A stretch of DNA of 64,000 nucleotides from Sphingomonadales bacterium 39-57-19. GTDB lineage: Bacteria; Pseudomonadota; Alphaproteobacteria; Sphingomonadales; Sphingomonadaceae. Position numbers and translations under genes: made by a program. Shown here one piece after another: positions 8,226 to 21,200 of the stretch. Numbering within the stretch: position 1 is the stretch's first letter; each line of letters starts with the position of its first letter. The DNA is taken from contig NCJG01000006.1 in NCBI GenBank assembly GCA_002282385.1, positions 1-64,000 on the forward strand, read 5' to 3'. Under the pieces are notes generated by a model. The model searched no databases and had not been told where the DNA came from. It was given only the letters and a program-made list of their open reading frames with translations.

Positions 8226-9233
8226 TCATGATAAGACGCCTGCTTCGGCCATCCGAATGCGCAGCACATGGCGGTTTCTATCTGTAAACGAACTGCGGCC
8301 GTGCAAGGCCTCGTGGTTGTTGAGCAATTGCAGGCTGTCGGCCGGCATTGCCCTAGTCACCAGCCGCTCTTGGTTGCACGCTGCGCTATTCACTATGTTT
8401 AGCGCGCGGCGCAACTCTTCCACGTCAAGCTCAGGATGCGCTTCGAGGCCTTTCTGTAAGGTATCGAACCGATAGCGTATCGCCGGCCGCTGCGCGAAGA
8501 TCGGAGCGAAGGTGAATTCGATACGGTCACCTGCGCCATCGCGCGTGAACGCCGAAGGTACGCGAAACGGGACGTCGCGGTCGGTCAAATAGTCCATAGC
8601 CCAGCGACCTTCTGGCGTGGCCGACAGTTCTTCCCGCAGACATTGCAGCGCACGGATTGATGAAATTCCACCGCCACAATTTGCCGGCGTGACGACGTAA
8701 AGCATCATGTAGCGTTCGGGGTGGTCGAAATATTGTGTGTCGGTGTGCAGTTCGGCTTCATAGGAATGTTCCGAAAAGGTCGAGACGCCGTTGTGTGAGA
8801 TTTTGTCCTCGCGCATTTTAACATCCCAGACGACACGGCGATGAACCTTGTCGGTGGCTGTGGGGGTGCCAAGACCCACTGAAAGCGCAAACAGCAGTGC
8901 TGAGCGCATGTGCACAGGTAGGTGGGCAAGGCCCATGCTTGGAACAATCAGCGCGCTGTAGTCTCCCTCGAGTGCATCGCGCATCTCGTTGGCAAGTTCG
9001 ATCAACTGCGATGCATGCCGGGCAAGGCCGGCGCGCAAAGCGTCTGCATCGGCTGGCGGTTCGAGGCGATCAGGGGAAAGATCTGGACCATATTGATCTT
9101 TGAGCACGCCAAGTGCGGCATCGATCTGAGCGCTGCTGAGCGGAGCAATCGCAAACGTGCCGATGCGCGGCCTAATATCGCCAAGATGTGTCAGTTGCCG
9201 GGTGTGCTGCGGAACAGCATCATTTCTGTTCAT
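8226..9233 (-). CDS. Fe(II)/2-oxoglutarate dioxygenase, TauD/TfdA-like
   Basis: The start at 9233 gives an ATGA overlap with the TGA of the NRPS gene, preferable to a start 63 bases further upstream inside it. Iron ligands are visible as His163 and Asp165 in ELHTDTQYF and His311 in NNHEALHGRSSF; an Arg in RNRHVLRIRM (about 321-328) would bind 2-oxoglutarate. The length, 335 aa, fits the family. Enzymes of this type in peptide loci hydroxylate a free or carrier-bound amino acid, often at the beta carbon. Tight coupling to the NRPS supports that role here. The substrate cannot be read from the sequence. Confidence 0.85.
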   Translation of the reverse strand: MNRNDAVPQHTRQLTHLGDIRPRIGTFAIAPLSSAQIDAALGVLKDQYGPDLSPDRLEPPADADALRAGLARHASQLIELANEMRDALEGDYSALIVPSMGLAHLPVHMRSALLFALSVGLGTPTATDKVHRRVVWDVKMREDKISHNGVSTFSEHSYEAELHTDTQYFDHPERYMMLYVVTPANCGGGISSIRALQCLREELSATPEGRWAMDYLTDRDVPFRVPSAFTRDGAGDRIEFTFAPIFAQRPAIRYRFDTLQKGLEAHPELDVEELRRALNIVNSAACNQERLVTRAMPADSLQLLNNHEALHGRSSFTDRNRHVLRIRMAEAGVLS

Positions 9234-12200
9234 AGGTCTGTTTCCAAAGCTGCGCCGATCATTTTGACTTGTCCGGCAGGCAGCATTTCCGGCCATTCTA
9301 TGCCTAGCTGACGAAGGAATTGCTGGGTTCGGTCCGAACGCACTTCCATCCGCCGCCCACGTGCCTGCGGTGAAATCCCGTGCAGCAGTCCAAAGGATTC
9401 TAAAATATCTGCAACCGCCGTTTCCATTTCGGGCTGATCCACTGCGATGGCTACCTGCTCTAGGAAACGGTCAAAACTGGCTTCCTGTACCTTGCCGGCT
9501 GTCACTATCCCGCCTGTGATAAAGTCCGACAGCGTGTCGCGCCGATCGTGTTCGACATGGTGGGTAAGGTTGGCGAGGGCGGGCGTTTCCGCAAGCGCCA
9601 CCACCGCTGCAGCGACGACGTCGACATGGCATAGCCAGACATGTGAATCGTCGGGCACAAGACCAAGCCGGGTCAATGCTCCGATAAGCCTAAAAAATGC
9701 GTTTTCCTTTATGTTGCGCTGCAATGGGCCGCCATCGGCCGCGTACACGATGTTGCCGACGCGATGGATGCAGGCGTTGGCGATCCGATCACGTGATTGA
9801 CTGACGAGCCGTTCGGCATCTTGCTTGCTGCGGATGTAATAATTCTGGTCGGGCACGTCAGGTGCTGGGTCATACTCGCTGTACAGACGGAAGCCATCTT
9901 CGGGCGGAGAGCCAAAGACCGACATCGTCGAGACCATGTGCATGTCGGCTGTTTTCCCGTTATTCCGTCTGGCGTGTAAGCGCGCAAGTTCAATCAGGTG
10001 GCCGGTGGCATCCACATTGTCTGCTTTGAAATCGCGATAATGCCCGAAGTGGCGGACGTTGGCCGCTGAATGAATGACAGCATCTACCCGTTCGGACAGC
10101 CGGTCAAAACCGCCACGCTCTAGGCCAAGATCAGGCCGGCGCAAGTCACCTGCAAGCACGGTTAGCCGTTCGTCATTGCACAGCCGCTCGGCTTCCTGTG
10201 GCCCGAAATAATAGGTGCAGGTTTTGAGCAGGCGATGGCGTGCCTGCGCATCGTCACTTGCACGCACCAGCGTTGTTAGCTGTTCGCGTGGTGCCGCCAG
10301 CAACTGGCGCAGAAGATACGCGCCGACATAGCCAGTCGCTCCCGTCAAAAGTGGATGCCGATAATCAGCGCGGGGGCCAAGGTCGGCCATGGCGAATGCG
10401 CTGTTGCGCGCATCATATTCTATGAGGGCGCGGTCGAGCGATGCCGATCGTTCGGCCTCATATTCCCTGATTGCCGAATGATAGCCTAACCAGTGTGTCT
10501 TGGCTGCCTGGATTGTACTCCGCAGGTGATTGCTGCGCGGCTTGCACCGCAAAGCAAAGTCCTCAAGCACAGGATGTTCGTAGAGATCGTTGATCTGCAG
10601 ATCGAATTTCTGGCGTAGCCGCGAGATCACTGCGATGGCTCTCAGACTGTCTCCGCCTAACTCGAAGAAATGATCCTCGCGCGAGGGAACCGGGCAGTCG
10701 AGAATCGATGCCCATATTTCGGCTACTGCGGTTTCGATTCTCCCCACGGGTGCCATGCGACCGGCGGCTGCCATCCCTTCGCCAGGCATTTCTGATAGGC
10801 GACGTTCCAACTGTTTGCGGTCGATCTTGCCGGAGGGCGTCATGAGAATCGCATCGACGCAATGCAGCCCTGCCGGGATCATATATCCAGGTAAGGTCGT
10901 CGCTAAGAAAGCCTTCCATTCAGGCAAAGAGGGCCAATCTGCATCGACATCTGTCGGCACGACGAAGGCATGCAGTGCCTGCGCGCCATCGCGCGCCTTA
11001 GCAACGACAGCGGCGGCCTGGGCGACGAACGGATGGCAGATTAAGGCCTGCTCTATCTCGCCCAATTCAACACGTTGCCCGCGAAGCTTAACCTGCCCAT
11101 CAATGCGGCCCAACACAATCAATTGCCCGTCATGGCGCCAGCGGGCCATATCACCGGTCCGATACATCCTGCCGAATGGGGTCTGGATAAAGACCTGCTC
11201 GGTCAGATCGGGTCGATTGGAATATCCGATTGCAAGGCTTGCGCCTCCGATCCATGCCTCGCCGACAGCGCCTGGGGGTAAACGCCGGCCTTCGGCATCA
11301 AGGATCATCACCGAGACATTCGGCAGGGGTCGGCCTGCCGGAATCACATCCTCGTTCGGATCGATCACGCCCACGCTGACGGCTGCAGTGTTTTCGGTGG
11401 GGCCATAACCGTTGAAATATTCTAGCCGTTCTGCATAAAAGCGCACATCCGATAGAATTGGCGCTTCACCAACGGTCATCAGCCAGCGCAAGCTAGGGAA
11501 CTCCGCTTGATCGAACATGCGCAGATAGGACGGAGTCATGGTCGTCATGGTCACACCCAGTCGCCGTATCTTGGCCTGCATGTGATTGAGATCCTCGATC
11601 TCCTCGCGCGTGGCAGGGACGAAGCTCCCACCGTGGCACCAGATCATGACGAGATCGGATATCCACAGGTCGAACGAAGGCGATGTGACGCTCAGCAAGC
11701 GGTCGCCTGTTACGACAGCGCTGCGTTGGGCCAAGCCCAAAGCTAAATTGACTAGCCCTGTGTGCGATATCACGACCCCCTTCGGCGTCCCGGTGGACCC
11801 GGACGTGTAAAGGATCACAGCTGGCGTCTGCTGTGGGGGCGCGTGCATAGCGAAGCTTAGCCCGACAGCTGCGGCTGCCGAGATATCGTCGTCGACTTTT
11901 AATATGGGGCGGCCATCGACGAGCAGCGTATCGGGAGGGATCAGCCCCTCGGATACAACAAGCACTGAAATTGCCGCGTCGTCGGCCATAAAGGCAAGGC
12001 GCTCGTCCGGCAGGCCTTGCGTGAGAGGCAGGTAGCAGCCGCCTGTCTTCCATATTGCCAGCACGATGATTGGCAGAATCGCTGATCGCTCTGTGTAGAC
12101 GCCAACCGTGTTACCCGGACGGACGCCAAGCTGGTACAACCGCGCCGCTATTGCATTGGCTGCTCGGTCCGTCTCGGCATAGGCGTGTTCATCGGTGTCT

Positions 12201-15200
12201 GTTATGATCGCTGGTCGGTCGGGCTTGTTCGCCACGTGGCGGCTGAACACTTCTGCCATAGTGCCGCCGGGCAATTGCACGGCCTCGCCTTGTTCCCACT
12301 CCTCCAATTGCGCAATTTCGGCGGGCAGCAGGCCAGGCAGCAGGGTATCTGCACCTCTGTCGAGCAGGCCAAGCAGGTTGCCCACGATCCCGCTCATCCA
12401 CGCTTCGGCGCTATGTCTGTTGTGTAGTTCGGCATTGACCATCCAAGATAGCATGTGCCCCCCGTCGGCCAGCGCCTCATGGATCAACAGCATTTCTTGC
12501 AATGGTTGGCTCGCGCTGGCGGTATAGGTCAGCGAGCCTGCTGCCGGTCGCTCTGCCCCGCCCAATGGTACGAACCGGAGGCCCCCGCCGTTACCACTGC
12601 TTTCAGATAAAGCCGGGTTTTCGGTTACGGCCAAATCAAACAAACCATGGCGCGCGGCATAGGCCGCCTCAGGATAATCTTTGCGGAAATCACTGACGAT
12701 GCGCGCGTGGGGATAACGGCTGTGCGCTATAAGCTGAGCCAACATGCTGTTTGTCTGTTTAAGCGCGTTTGCCGGGGTTTGAGCGCCGCCTAGCTGAAAA
12801 GGAATTGGTAGCTGGTTGACGTAATAACCAACGACATCGGCCTGCGCTGCGCTGGTGCGAGTGCTTGCAGCCGTGCCCAGCAGGAAATGGTCGCGCCCGG
12901 TTCGGCGCTTTACCTCTAAACCTAGCATGGTCAGCATCAATGTATGCATGCTGCACGCGTGATCGCGGGCGATCTGACGCAACGCCTGTGCTTGTTGAGG
13001 GGCAAGCCGATAGCGCAGGACATGACTTCCGCCCTGCTGCTTGGGTCGGCCGTCCCCGCTGGGGGTGCTGCGCGCTGCACTAGCGCCCGGGGCTGGGCGC
13101 AGATTGTCGCTCGGCCATTCGGCAAGGGCATCGTCCGATATCGAGACAATGCGGCCTAGCTCTTCGCGCCACCATTGGCCGTCAATCCCGCTTGCCGAGC
13201 TAGCAAGATAAACGTGATGGTCGCGTGCACCGTCGGCATGCGTCGCCGCCGCTGCGGGAAGGCTGTCACCGGCAAGAAGCACGGAGAGATCGCGCATAAG
13301 CACGCCAAGCGACACGCCGTCGCTTATCGAATGATGCATCGCCAGCCAGAACACTGGCACATCGTTTTCTACGCGGACAAGGCCTGCGCGCCAAAGGGGT
13401 GGCTGTTCCATGTCGAAAGGAGAATTTTGCTTAGCGGCAATGAGCTTTAATGCCGCCGCACGATTGCTCTCAGTGTCGAATTCAAAAGTCGCCGTGCCCG
13501 CGTCGTCGACCAATCGCTGCACGGTCATCAAATCATCATCTGCCGCGAAGTGGGTGCGCAGGGCGTCATGTTGTTTGACGAGATGGCTCCAAGCATGTTG
13601 CCACATCGCGTTGTCGGGAGCTGCACCATCCACCGCGACGGTCAGTGTCATGGTGAAAGCAGAGGTGTCCATTCCTGCCTGCTGCGCGACCCAGAATTCG
13701 CGTTCGCCATCGGTGGCCTGCGAATAGAAGCTCGGGTCGAGAAATTCGATCGGCGGCGTAACACAACTTTCCGCTTGCAGCGCCGCGACGCGCGCTGCGA
13801 AGTCGCAAAGGACTGGCTCACCGAAAAGCCAGTGGGCCGGAATGGCACAGCCTAGGCGCTGTTCGAGACTGTGGCATAAGGCGATGGCGAGTAGGCTGTG
13901 CCCGCCCAGGCTAAAGAAATTATCGGCCCGCGTTACGGCACCGCAACCCAGATAGTGGGCCCACAGTTGCGCAATTTCCGTCTCTAGGCCGGGGAGTGGT
14001 GGCGTGCCGTGGCTGTCCTCCCCTATCCTAAGCCCATCAAGCCGCGATAGCAGTGCATCTCGGTCTATCTTGCCAGAAGGCGTCATTGGAATGCTGTCGA
14101 TCAGGTGAATGCCGGCCGGGATCATGTAGGCAGGTAAAGTTTTGCCAAGCCATATTTTCCAGTCGGCCTGCTGCGGCCAAGTCGGTCCTTCCGCCCTGAG
14201 CACGGCAAAGGCCCAAAGGCTTTGGCGTTCGTCGGCCTTGCCGGCGACAATCGCAACCGCCTGCAATACGGCGGGATGGGAGGCTATTGCAGCTTCTATT
14301 TCGCCCGGTTCGATGCGGATGCCATTCAACTTGACCTGCTGGTCAATCCGACCAAGCAGTTCGAGCCGCCCGCCGCTGCGCCATCGGCCGAAGTCACCCG
14401 TGCGATAGCGCCTGCCATTGTCGGTCGCGAGAAAGGCACGTTCGCTTTGTTCAGGGCGATTGAGGTAGGTGGTAGCTAGGCCCATGCCCCCCAGCCAGAT
14501 TTCACCAGCCGCGCCAGGGGGAACGAGGCGAAGCGTCTCGGGATCGCGGATTTCAATTTTGACATTGGGCAGGGGCCGACCGCAATCGAGGCCATCGACC
14601 TGATTGGCGGCAAGGCGACCCATAGTGCTGGTGATGCTCGCCTCGGTAGCGCCATAGGCGTTGAAATATTGGATTCTGTCGGCAAGCCGCGCGACATCCG
14701 CTGGCAACGGTGCGTCACCGCCGGTTACAAGGATGCGCAGCCCCGAGAGCGTTTCGGTGTCGAGTAGGCGCAGATAAGAGGGCGGTAAGTCGGCCAGCGT
14801 TAGGCGCTTGCCAATGATGATCTCTGCAACTTTTGTCGGTTGCGCGATGGTTTCGGACGTAAGGGGGCAAAACGCAGCACCTGCGGCGAGCGGGATACCA
14901 ATATCCGACAAGGATACGTCGAATGATGGTGCTGCAAAACCAAGGCATCGATCGTTTGGCGTGAGCAGAAATGCCTCGACGCAGCCCATGACTACGTTGA
15001 GATATCCATCATGGGTAACAGGCGCGCCCTTCGGTAGCCCCGTCGACCCGGACGTGTAGAGAATATAAGCGCAATCGGTTCCGGATCCGTAAATGGCGGG
15101 GCGATGGTGGCGCGCGTCGGAGGCGGCGGCATCGATCACCAAGGGAAGTTCTATCTGCGGCGGTGGCTCGTGGCCATCGAGTACGAGTAGCGCAGTGGCG

Positions 15201-18200
15201 CCCGCATCGCGCACGATATAGGATAGTCGCTCGTCCGGTAGGTTGGCCGCCAATGGCAGGAATGTCGCCCCGGCTTTCCAGATTGCGAGGACTGCAACAG
15301 AAAGCCTTACTGACCGGTCGGTAAGGACAGCGACCACGTCACCTGGCTGAACGCCCGTCGCGATCAGGCGATGTGAGAGCGCATTCGCCTGCTGGTCGAG
15401 ATCGCCATAGCTTATGTCGGCGTCAGCCGTAAGCAACGCGGGCCGTTCAGCTTGTCCTGGCGTGTCAACGATCGATTCAAATAGGTCAACAAAGGTTCCC
15501 GAGGGACGCTGGATCTCGCCTCCGTCGCCCCAGCTGGTCAGTTGGCTTGCCTGGGCGGTCACGATGGTGGGAATTTCGTCACGCGTAGGGTGTGTCGCTA
15601 ACCAGCGCGCGGCGTCGGCTAGCCCTTCCAACCAAAACTGCGCGATGTCGCGGTGATAGAGCGCTGCATTCATCTGCCAGTCGAGTAGCAGCCCACCGTC
15701 ATCCAGCCGCTGGTACGTCAGCACCATGTCTTGGCCGGGCGGATTTGGCATCCGCTCGTAATGCAGAGATTCCTCGCGGCCAGCGGTGCCGGCGAAGGGT
15801 GAGGTCTGGTCGAAACCAATCGGCATGTCCGGCCGTGCGGAGACCGGATTTTCGGTGATAGCGATGTCGAACAGCGGATAGCGGCCGATCTGGCTGGTGC
15901 TGACGCGCGTCGCCCGGAATTCCTGGTAAATCCGCGAGAAGGGGTAGCGCGAGTGGGCGAGCGCTCCAATCAGTTCTGTACGCGTGAGCGCCAGAAGTTC
16001 CCGGAAATTCAAGTCGCCGACGTGCGTGAAACGCAGCGGCAACATGTTGACGCCGTAGTGGATCACGGCGCCTTCCTCAGCGCTTTCCGGGATTGATGCG
16101 GTCGTGCCGATCAGGAAATCTCCGCGCCCTGTGCGACGGTGCACAACATGCGCTAGCAAGGCGAGCAGTAGGCCATGGAGGCTGGCGGCTTGGCTACTGG
16201 CAAGTGCCATGAGCGCGTCGGTTTGCGCGCGGTTTAGGCTTGTCGCAAAATGGTGCGTACCTTCCGAACGAATGGTGCGCGGTAAGTCAGTTGCCCAATC
16301 GTCGAACGTACTCGTCGGCAAGCTGGCCAAATTTTCAGCCCACCACTGTGCGTCGTCTGATGCTTCGTTTTCAATATAGGCCTGCTCGCGGGCCGAAATG
16401 GTTTCCGGCGTAGCACGCAGCGCGGGAAGAATGTCGCCCGAAAGCAGTGCCAGAAATTCGCTGCACAGAACACCAAAAGAGCGGCCGTCCCCGGTAGCGT
16501 GATGTTGCGCCAGCCAGAAAAGCGAGCTTCCATCTTGTTCAACCGCGACGATTCCTGCGCGCCAAAGCGGACCACAGGCGAGATCGAAGGGGATCCGCTG
16601 TTGGGCGTGGATGAAGCTTAGCGCCTCGGCTGTAGTTGAGGCTTCGGCAAAATCCAGCTCTTGCTCGATTACCGCGAGATCGAGCACGTCGCGCCACAGC
16701 ACGCCTGCTTCATCCTCGCGAAATTGGCAGCGCAGCGCCGAATGGCGCGCAATCAAGTGTCGCCATGCTTTCTGCCAGTCTGCGATTTCCGGCGTTGCGC
16801 CCCGGATCCTGCGGACGAGCGGCATGGTATGTCCGCTGGTGTCGAGTCCGGCCTTCCGGGCTGTCCAGAATTCGCGTTCTCCTTCGGTCGCCTTGCGCCC
16901 GTCGTGCCCAGTCATAACCAGAACGTCACCGGTTGGCTCCGCTAATCTCTCGGCAAAAATAGCAAGGACTGGCGCGGCGAAGAGTTCGCGTGCCGCCACC
17001 TGCCGCCCCAGCAGCGCGGACAGCTTGTGAACCATGGTGATCGCCAGCAGGCTGTTGCCACCAAGGGCAAAGAAGTTGTCGCCACGAGAGTCCGGGCACA
17101 CACCCAATACTTCCGTCCAAAGCTCCGCTATCTGCTGTTCAAGCCCCTGATGCGGGGCTTCCTTCTGCATAGTAACCCGCTGTTCGATGATCGCGGTGCC
17201 ACCAGATGCCGTCGGCAGCGGAAGGTTCGCAAGATCGCCATGACGCGCCAGCAAGCCAGCCCAACGGGTCAGGCCTTCCATCCACGATGTGGCGGTTTCC
17301 CGGCTAAATAGACGCGCATTGGCGTGCAATTCGAGCGCGATGCAGCCGTCCGCTAAGCTTTCATGGATTAGTACAAGGTCCTGCCCGTGCCCGCTCTCTG
17401 TGAGCTCGTATGCGAACTCGTCGGTGGGCAGCCGTACGAACCGTGTAGCGGTGTGGTCCGAAATAGGAGGTGGGTTTTCGGTGACGGCGATATCGAACAG
17501 CGGAAAGCGCATGGGATCGCGCAGCCCCGACCGCTGGCTAAATGCTTCGGTGTAAATGCGCGCAAATGGGTAGCGCGCGTGTTGAAGGGCCCCGGAAAGC
17601 ACATTTTGGCACTCTGCCATGAGTTGCCCAACGTTTGCCGATGCATCAATGTGGAGGAACAGCGGCAGCATGTTTACGCCATATCCGATAAGCGCTGCCT
17701 GATCGGTGTCTTCCATTGTCGAGACAGCCGTTCCCACCACCAGCCAGTCCCGCCCTTCGCGCTGATATGCTTCGATCGCCAGCGCCGAAATAAGCATCGC
17801 GTAGAGGCTCATAGAATGCGTGCGCGCGGTGGCGCGCAAGTCATGTGACAGGGTCTCGTCTAGTGCGATACGGAGGCGATGTGTGGCAACGCCCGCATCG
17901 ATTGGACGCTGGAAATCAAGGGTGAGTGGGTTAAACGCGCGGTCGGGAGTGGCAGCGATCTTAGTTGACCACCAGGCTTCGTCTTGCAAGCGTTCGGGCC
18001 CCCCGAAATATGCCTGCTCCTGCAAAGCAATCCGCTCAGGACTGACGGCCAATTCCGGCAGTTTGGTTCCTTCGAGCAACTGTGCCAGTTCCGAAAGAAG
18101 AATGCCCAGCGACCGGCCATCGCCGATCGCATGGTGTAGCGCGATCCAGAATAGCCAGGTGCCGTTGTCATCTTGCTGCACCAGGCCCGCGCGCCACAAT

Positions 18201-21200
18201 GGCGCACGCGCCATATCAAACGGAGCAAGCTGTCTTTCACGGATTAGTCGCAACGCCGCATCGCTATCAGCGGCGCGTAACCATTCAAGTCCCTGCGAAT
18301 CTGAAACGGTGTGCGCTTGGCGAATGATCTGACCGTCTTTCCGCTTGGCAAAAGTCGTACGAAGTGCTGGCTGGCGAGCGACAAGCGCCTGCCATGCGTC
18401 GTTCCAAGTCGTGCGGTCGGGCATTGCGCCGTCAATTTGGCGTACCGAGAGGACAATGTGGCCCGAGGTGTCTAGTCCGGCCTCTTGTGCGGTCCAGAAC
18501 TCCCGCTCCCCTTCGGTAGCTAAAAGTGGATCGACGGAGCTGTCCGACGCCGGTTGCGGTGCCGGAGCGGAGATTGCCACCCGGCGGGCGAACGCGGCCA
18601 GTATTGGTGCGGCAAACAGTTCGCGCGCCGAGACCGGGGTTCCCAGGGGGCCAGACAGTTTTTGCGCCATCGAGATGGCGCGCAGGCTGTCACCACCCAG
18701 TGCGAAAAAATTATCCTCTCGGGCAATCGGCACGTCGCGGGCCAAATCCGCACCCAACAACTCGGCCCAAAGCGCGGCGATGTGCGCTTCAAGACCTTCG
18801 TGTGGGGCTGTCCGCTGGACCGCGTCTTCCGCGCCTTCCGCCTGTGCATGTGCCAACAGTTTCTTGTGATCGAGCTTACCGTTGGCAGTATAGGGAATGC
18901 TTTGAACGGCGGTGATCGTGGCTGGCACCATGTGCGCTGGCAGCCGTTCTGCTAAGTAATCGCGCCATGCCGCGCTTGAACGCGGCACCGCCCCGTCGTT
19001 AAGGTGAACGAAACCTCGCAAAACCTTGGTACCAGCGGCACCGGGGCCGACGATGACACTGGCCTGACGCACGTCCGGGTGCGTTTGGAGATGTTGTTCG
19101 ATTTCGGCCGGTTCAATGCGTTGGCCATGCAACTTGATTTGCTGGTCGATGCGCCCGGCTAGTTCGAGCTTTCCATCGCGCGACCAGCGACCAAGGTCGC
19201 CCGAGCGATACATCCGTCCCTCTGGCGTGTCGACGAACATGCGCGCCGTAAGTTCGGGATTGTTGAGATACCCGCCGCCAACGCTGACGCCGCCAAGCCA
19301 GACTTCACCGCTGCACCCCGGCGGCACGCGTGAACCATCCTCGCGCCGGATACTGATCACCGCATTGGGTATCGGTCCGCCAACATGCAACGCGCGATCT
19401 TGTGGGTAATCGAAGGGAATGTGGCCCAGTGAAACGATGATGCTCGTCTCTGTAGGGCCGTAGGGGTTCCAGAAGGCGATGTTCGGATAGCAAGCGACGT
19501 CGTCGTGGCTAGGCGCCTCGCCGCCAACCAGCAGCATTCGCATGCTTGGCGCAAAGGGCTTTTCTTTGCTGACCCGGAGGTAGGACGGGGCCTGGAAAGA
19601 AATTGTGACCCCCAAATCGCGGAATCGGTCCTTCATTGCCCAGGGGTCTTCGCGTTCGTCGCGCGTGATCGGTACCATCGGCAGGCCATGGAGCAGCGCC
19701 ATGCCGATTTCCCATAGCGACGCATCGAACGAGGGCGTGGCCATGACCGCAACGCGATCGTTCGGATCGCATCCCGCGGCTTCCAGGGTCGAGAGAATGG
19801 CATTGATCATGCCGTCATGGCGAACGAGCGTGCCCTTTGGCGTCCCGGTCGTCCCGGACGTAAAAATGATGTAGGCGGTGGCGTCAGCATCGACAGCAAT
19901 ATTCGGTCGAGGCGGATCGCCAGCCAGTGTTTCAGGACGGATCACCGCTCGTTCTTTGGCCAGTGCCAACGGCAGCCCGATATCGGGCAATAGGATCAGA
20001 TGCTTTGCACCCGTTTCGTTAAGGATAATGGCCGCGCGGTCCACTGGCATTTCGCCGGTGAGCGGCACATAGATGCCGCCAGCTTTCCAGATGCCGAGAA
20101 TGGCGGCGGGCAACCATGGGCCGTTTTCTGCCAGCACCGCTGCTGGCTGTCCGGGGTGGAGCCCATCAGAGATTAAAGCCTGCGCGATGCAGTTCGCGCG
20201 CCGATTTAGCTCTTCGTAAGTGACGCTTTCCAAATGGGTTACGACGGCGAGCGCATCGGGTGTTTTATCCGCAAAATGTTCGAAAAGGTAATGCGCAGGC
20301 TGTGCCGGACGCTCACGGATTGGCCCATGTTCGACACGTGCCAGCCACGAAATCTCCGAGGGCAGCAGCTGCGGAAGACCCGCGTTGAACCGGGTTGGAT
20401 CCTCCGCCAGCCATGTTGCCCAAGCCGCGATCGCATTAAGCCAGTCCTCTGCCTCGGCGGCAGAAACGACCTCCGCATTGTGCACCAGGCTGAGGTGAAT
20501 TGCGCCGTCGTCGTCGAGTTCGTGCGAAAATGAAAGGTTGAGCCCGGCGGCCGGTACTGCGCCATGACCCGGCAAGTCCACATGCGCGAGCGAAAAGCCA
20601 GTATCCGCGTCACGGGCGGTGCGTTGCGGATTTGCCGTTATCGCGATCTCTGTGAGGCCCAGTTGCCCAACCGCCTGCACATCCGGATACGCGCGGGCAA
20701 GATCCTGTGCGATGCGTCGCGCTGGATATAGACCATGCAAAATCGCGCCGGTCAGGGCGGCTTGAGCGTGGTCGAGGCACTCCGCAAGCGATGATCCCGA
20801 AGCGGCTGGCAAGGGCAGTGGCAGCAGGTTGACGAAGTGGCCGACCTGTTCTTCCGTGCCCGCGGGCCGCGTGGTGATGCCGCTGCCAATAAGAACATGA
20901 GCCCTGCCAGTCCGTCGCCCGGTTTCTGCAGCCAGCAATGCAGTCAACACAGCGTGCATTCCCGCACCATGACGGTTCGCAAGTGCGGTAAGCCGTAGGG
21001 CAGAGCCAGCGTCTATGGTCCGGGTGTGGACAGTCTGAGCAAGCGGGTCGGCAGTTTCTGACGGACGATTGAACGGCAGTGGTTCAAAGGCTTCGGCACC
21101 ACCATCCTTGGCTAGCCTGCCCAGTTGGTCGAGCCAATAGCCTTGATCGCGATCAGCGGCAGGGCTGGCGAGGTGCACCCGTTCGGCGCGGCTCGCTTGG

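Noticed and set aside
9230..9296. Dioxygenase start 63 bases upstream of 9233
   Set aside because: It would place 21 unconserved residues inside the NRPS end; the ATGA overlap gives a natural start.
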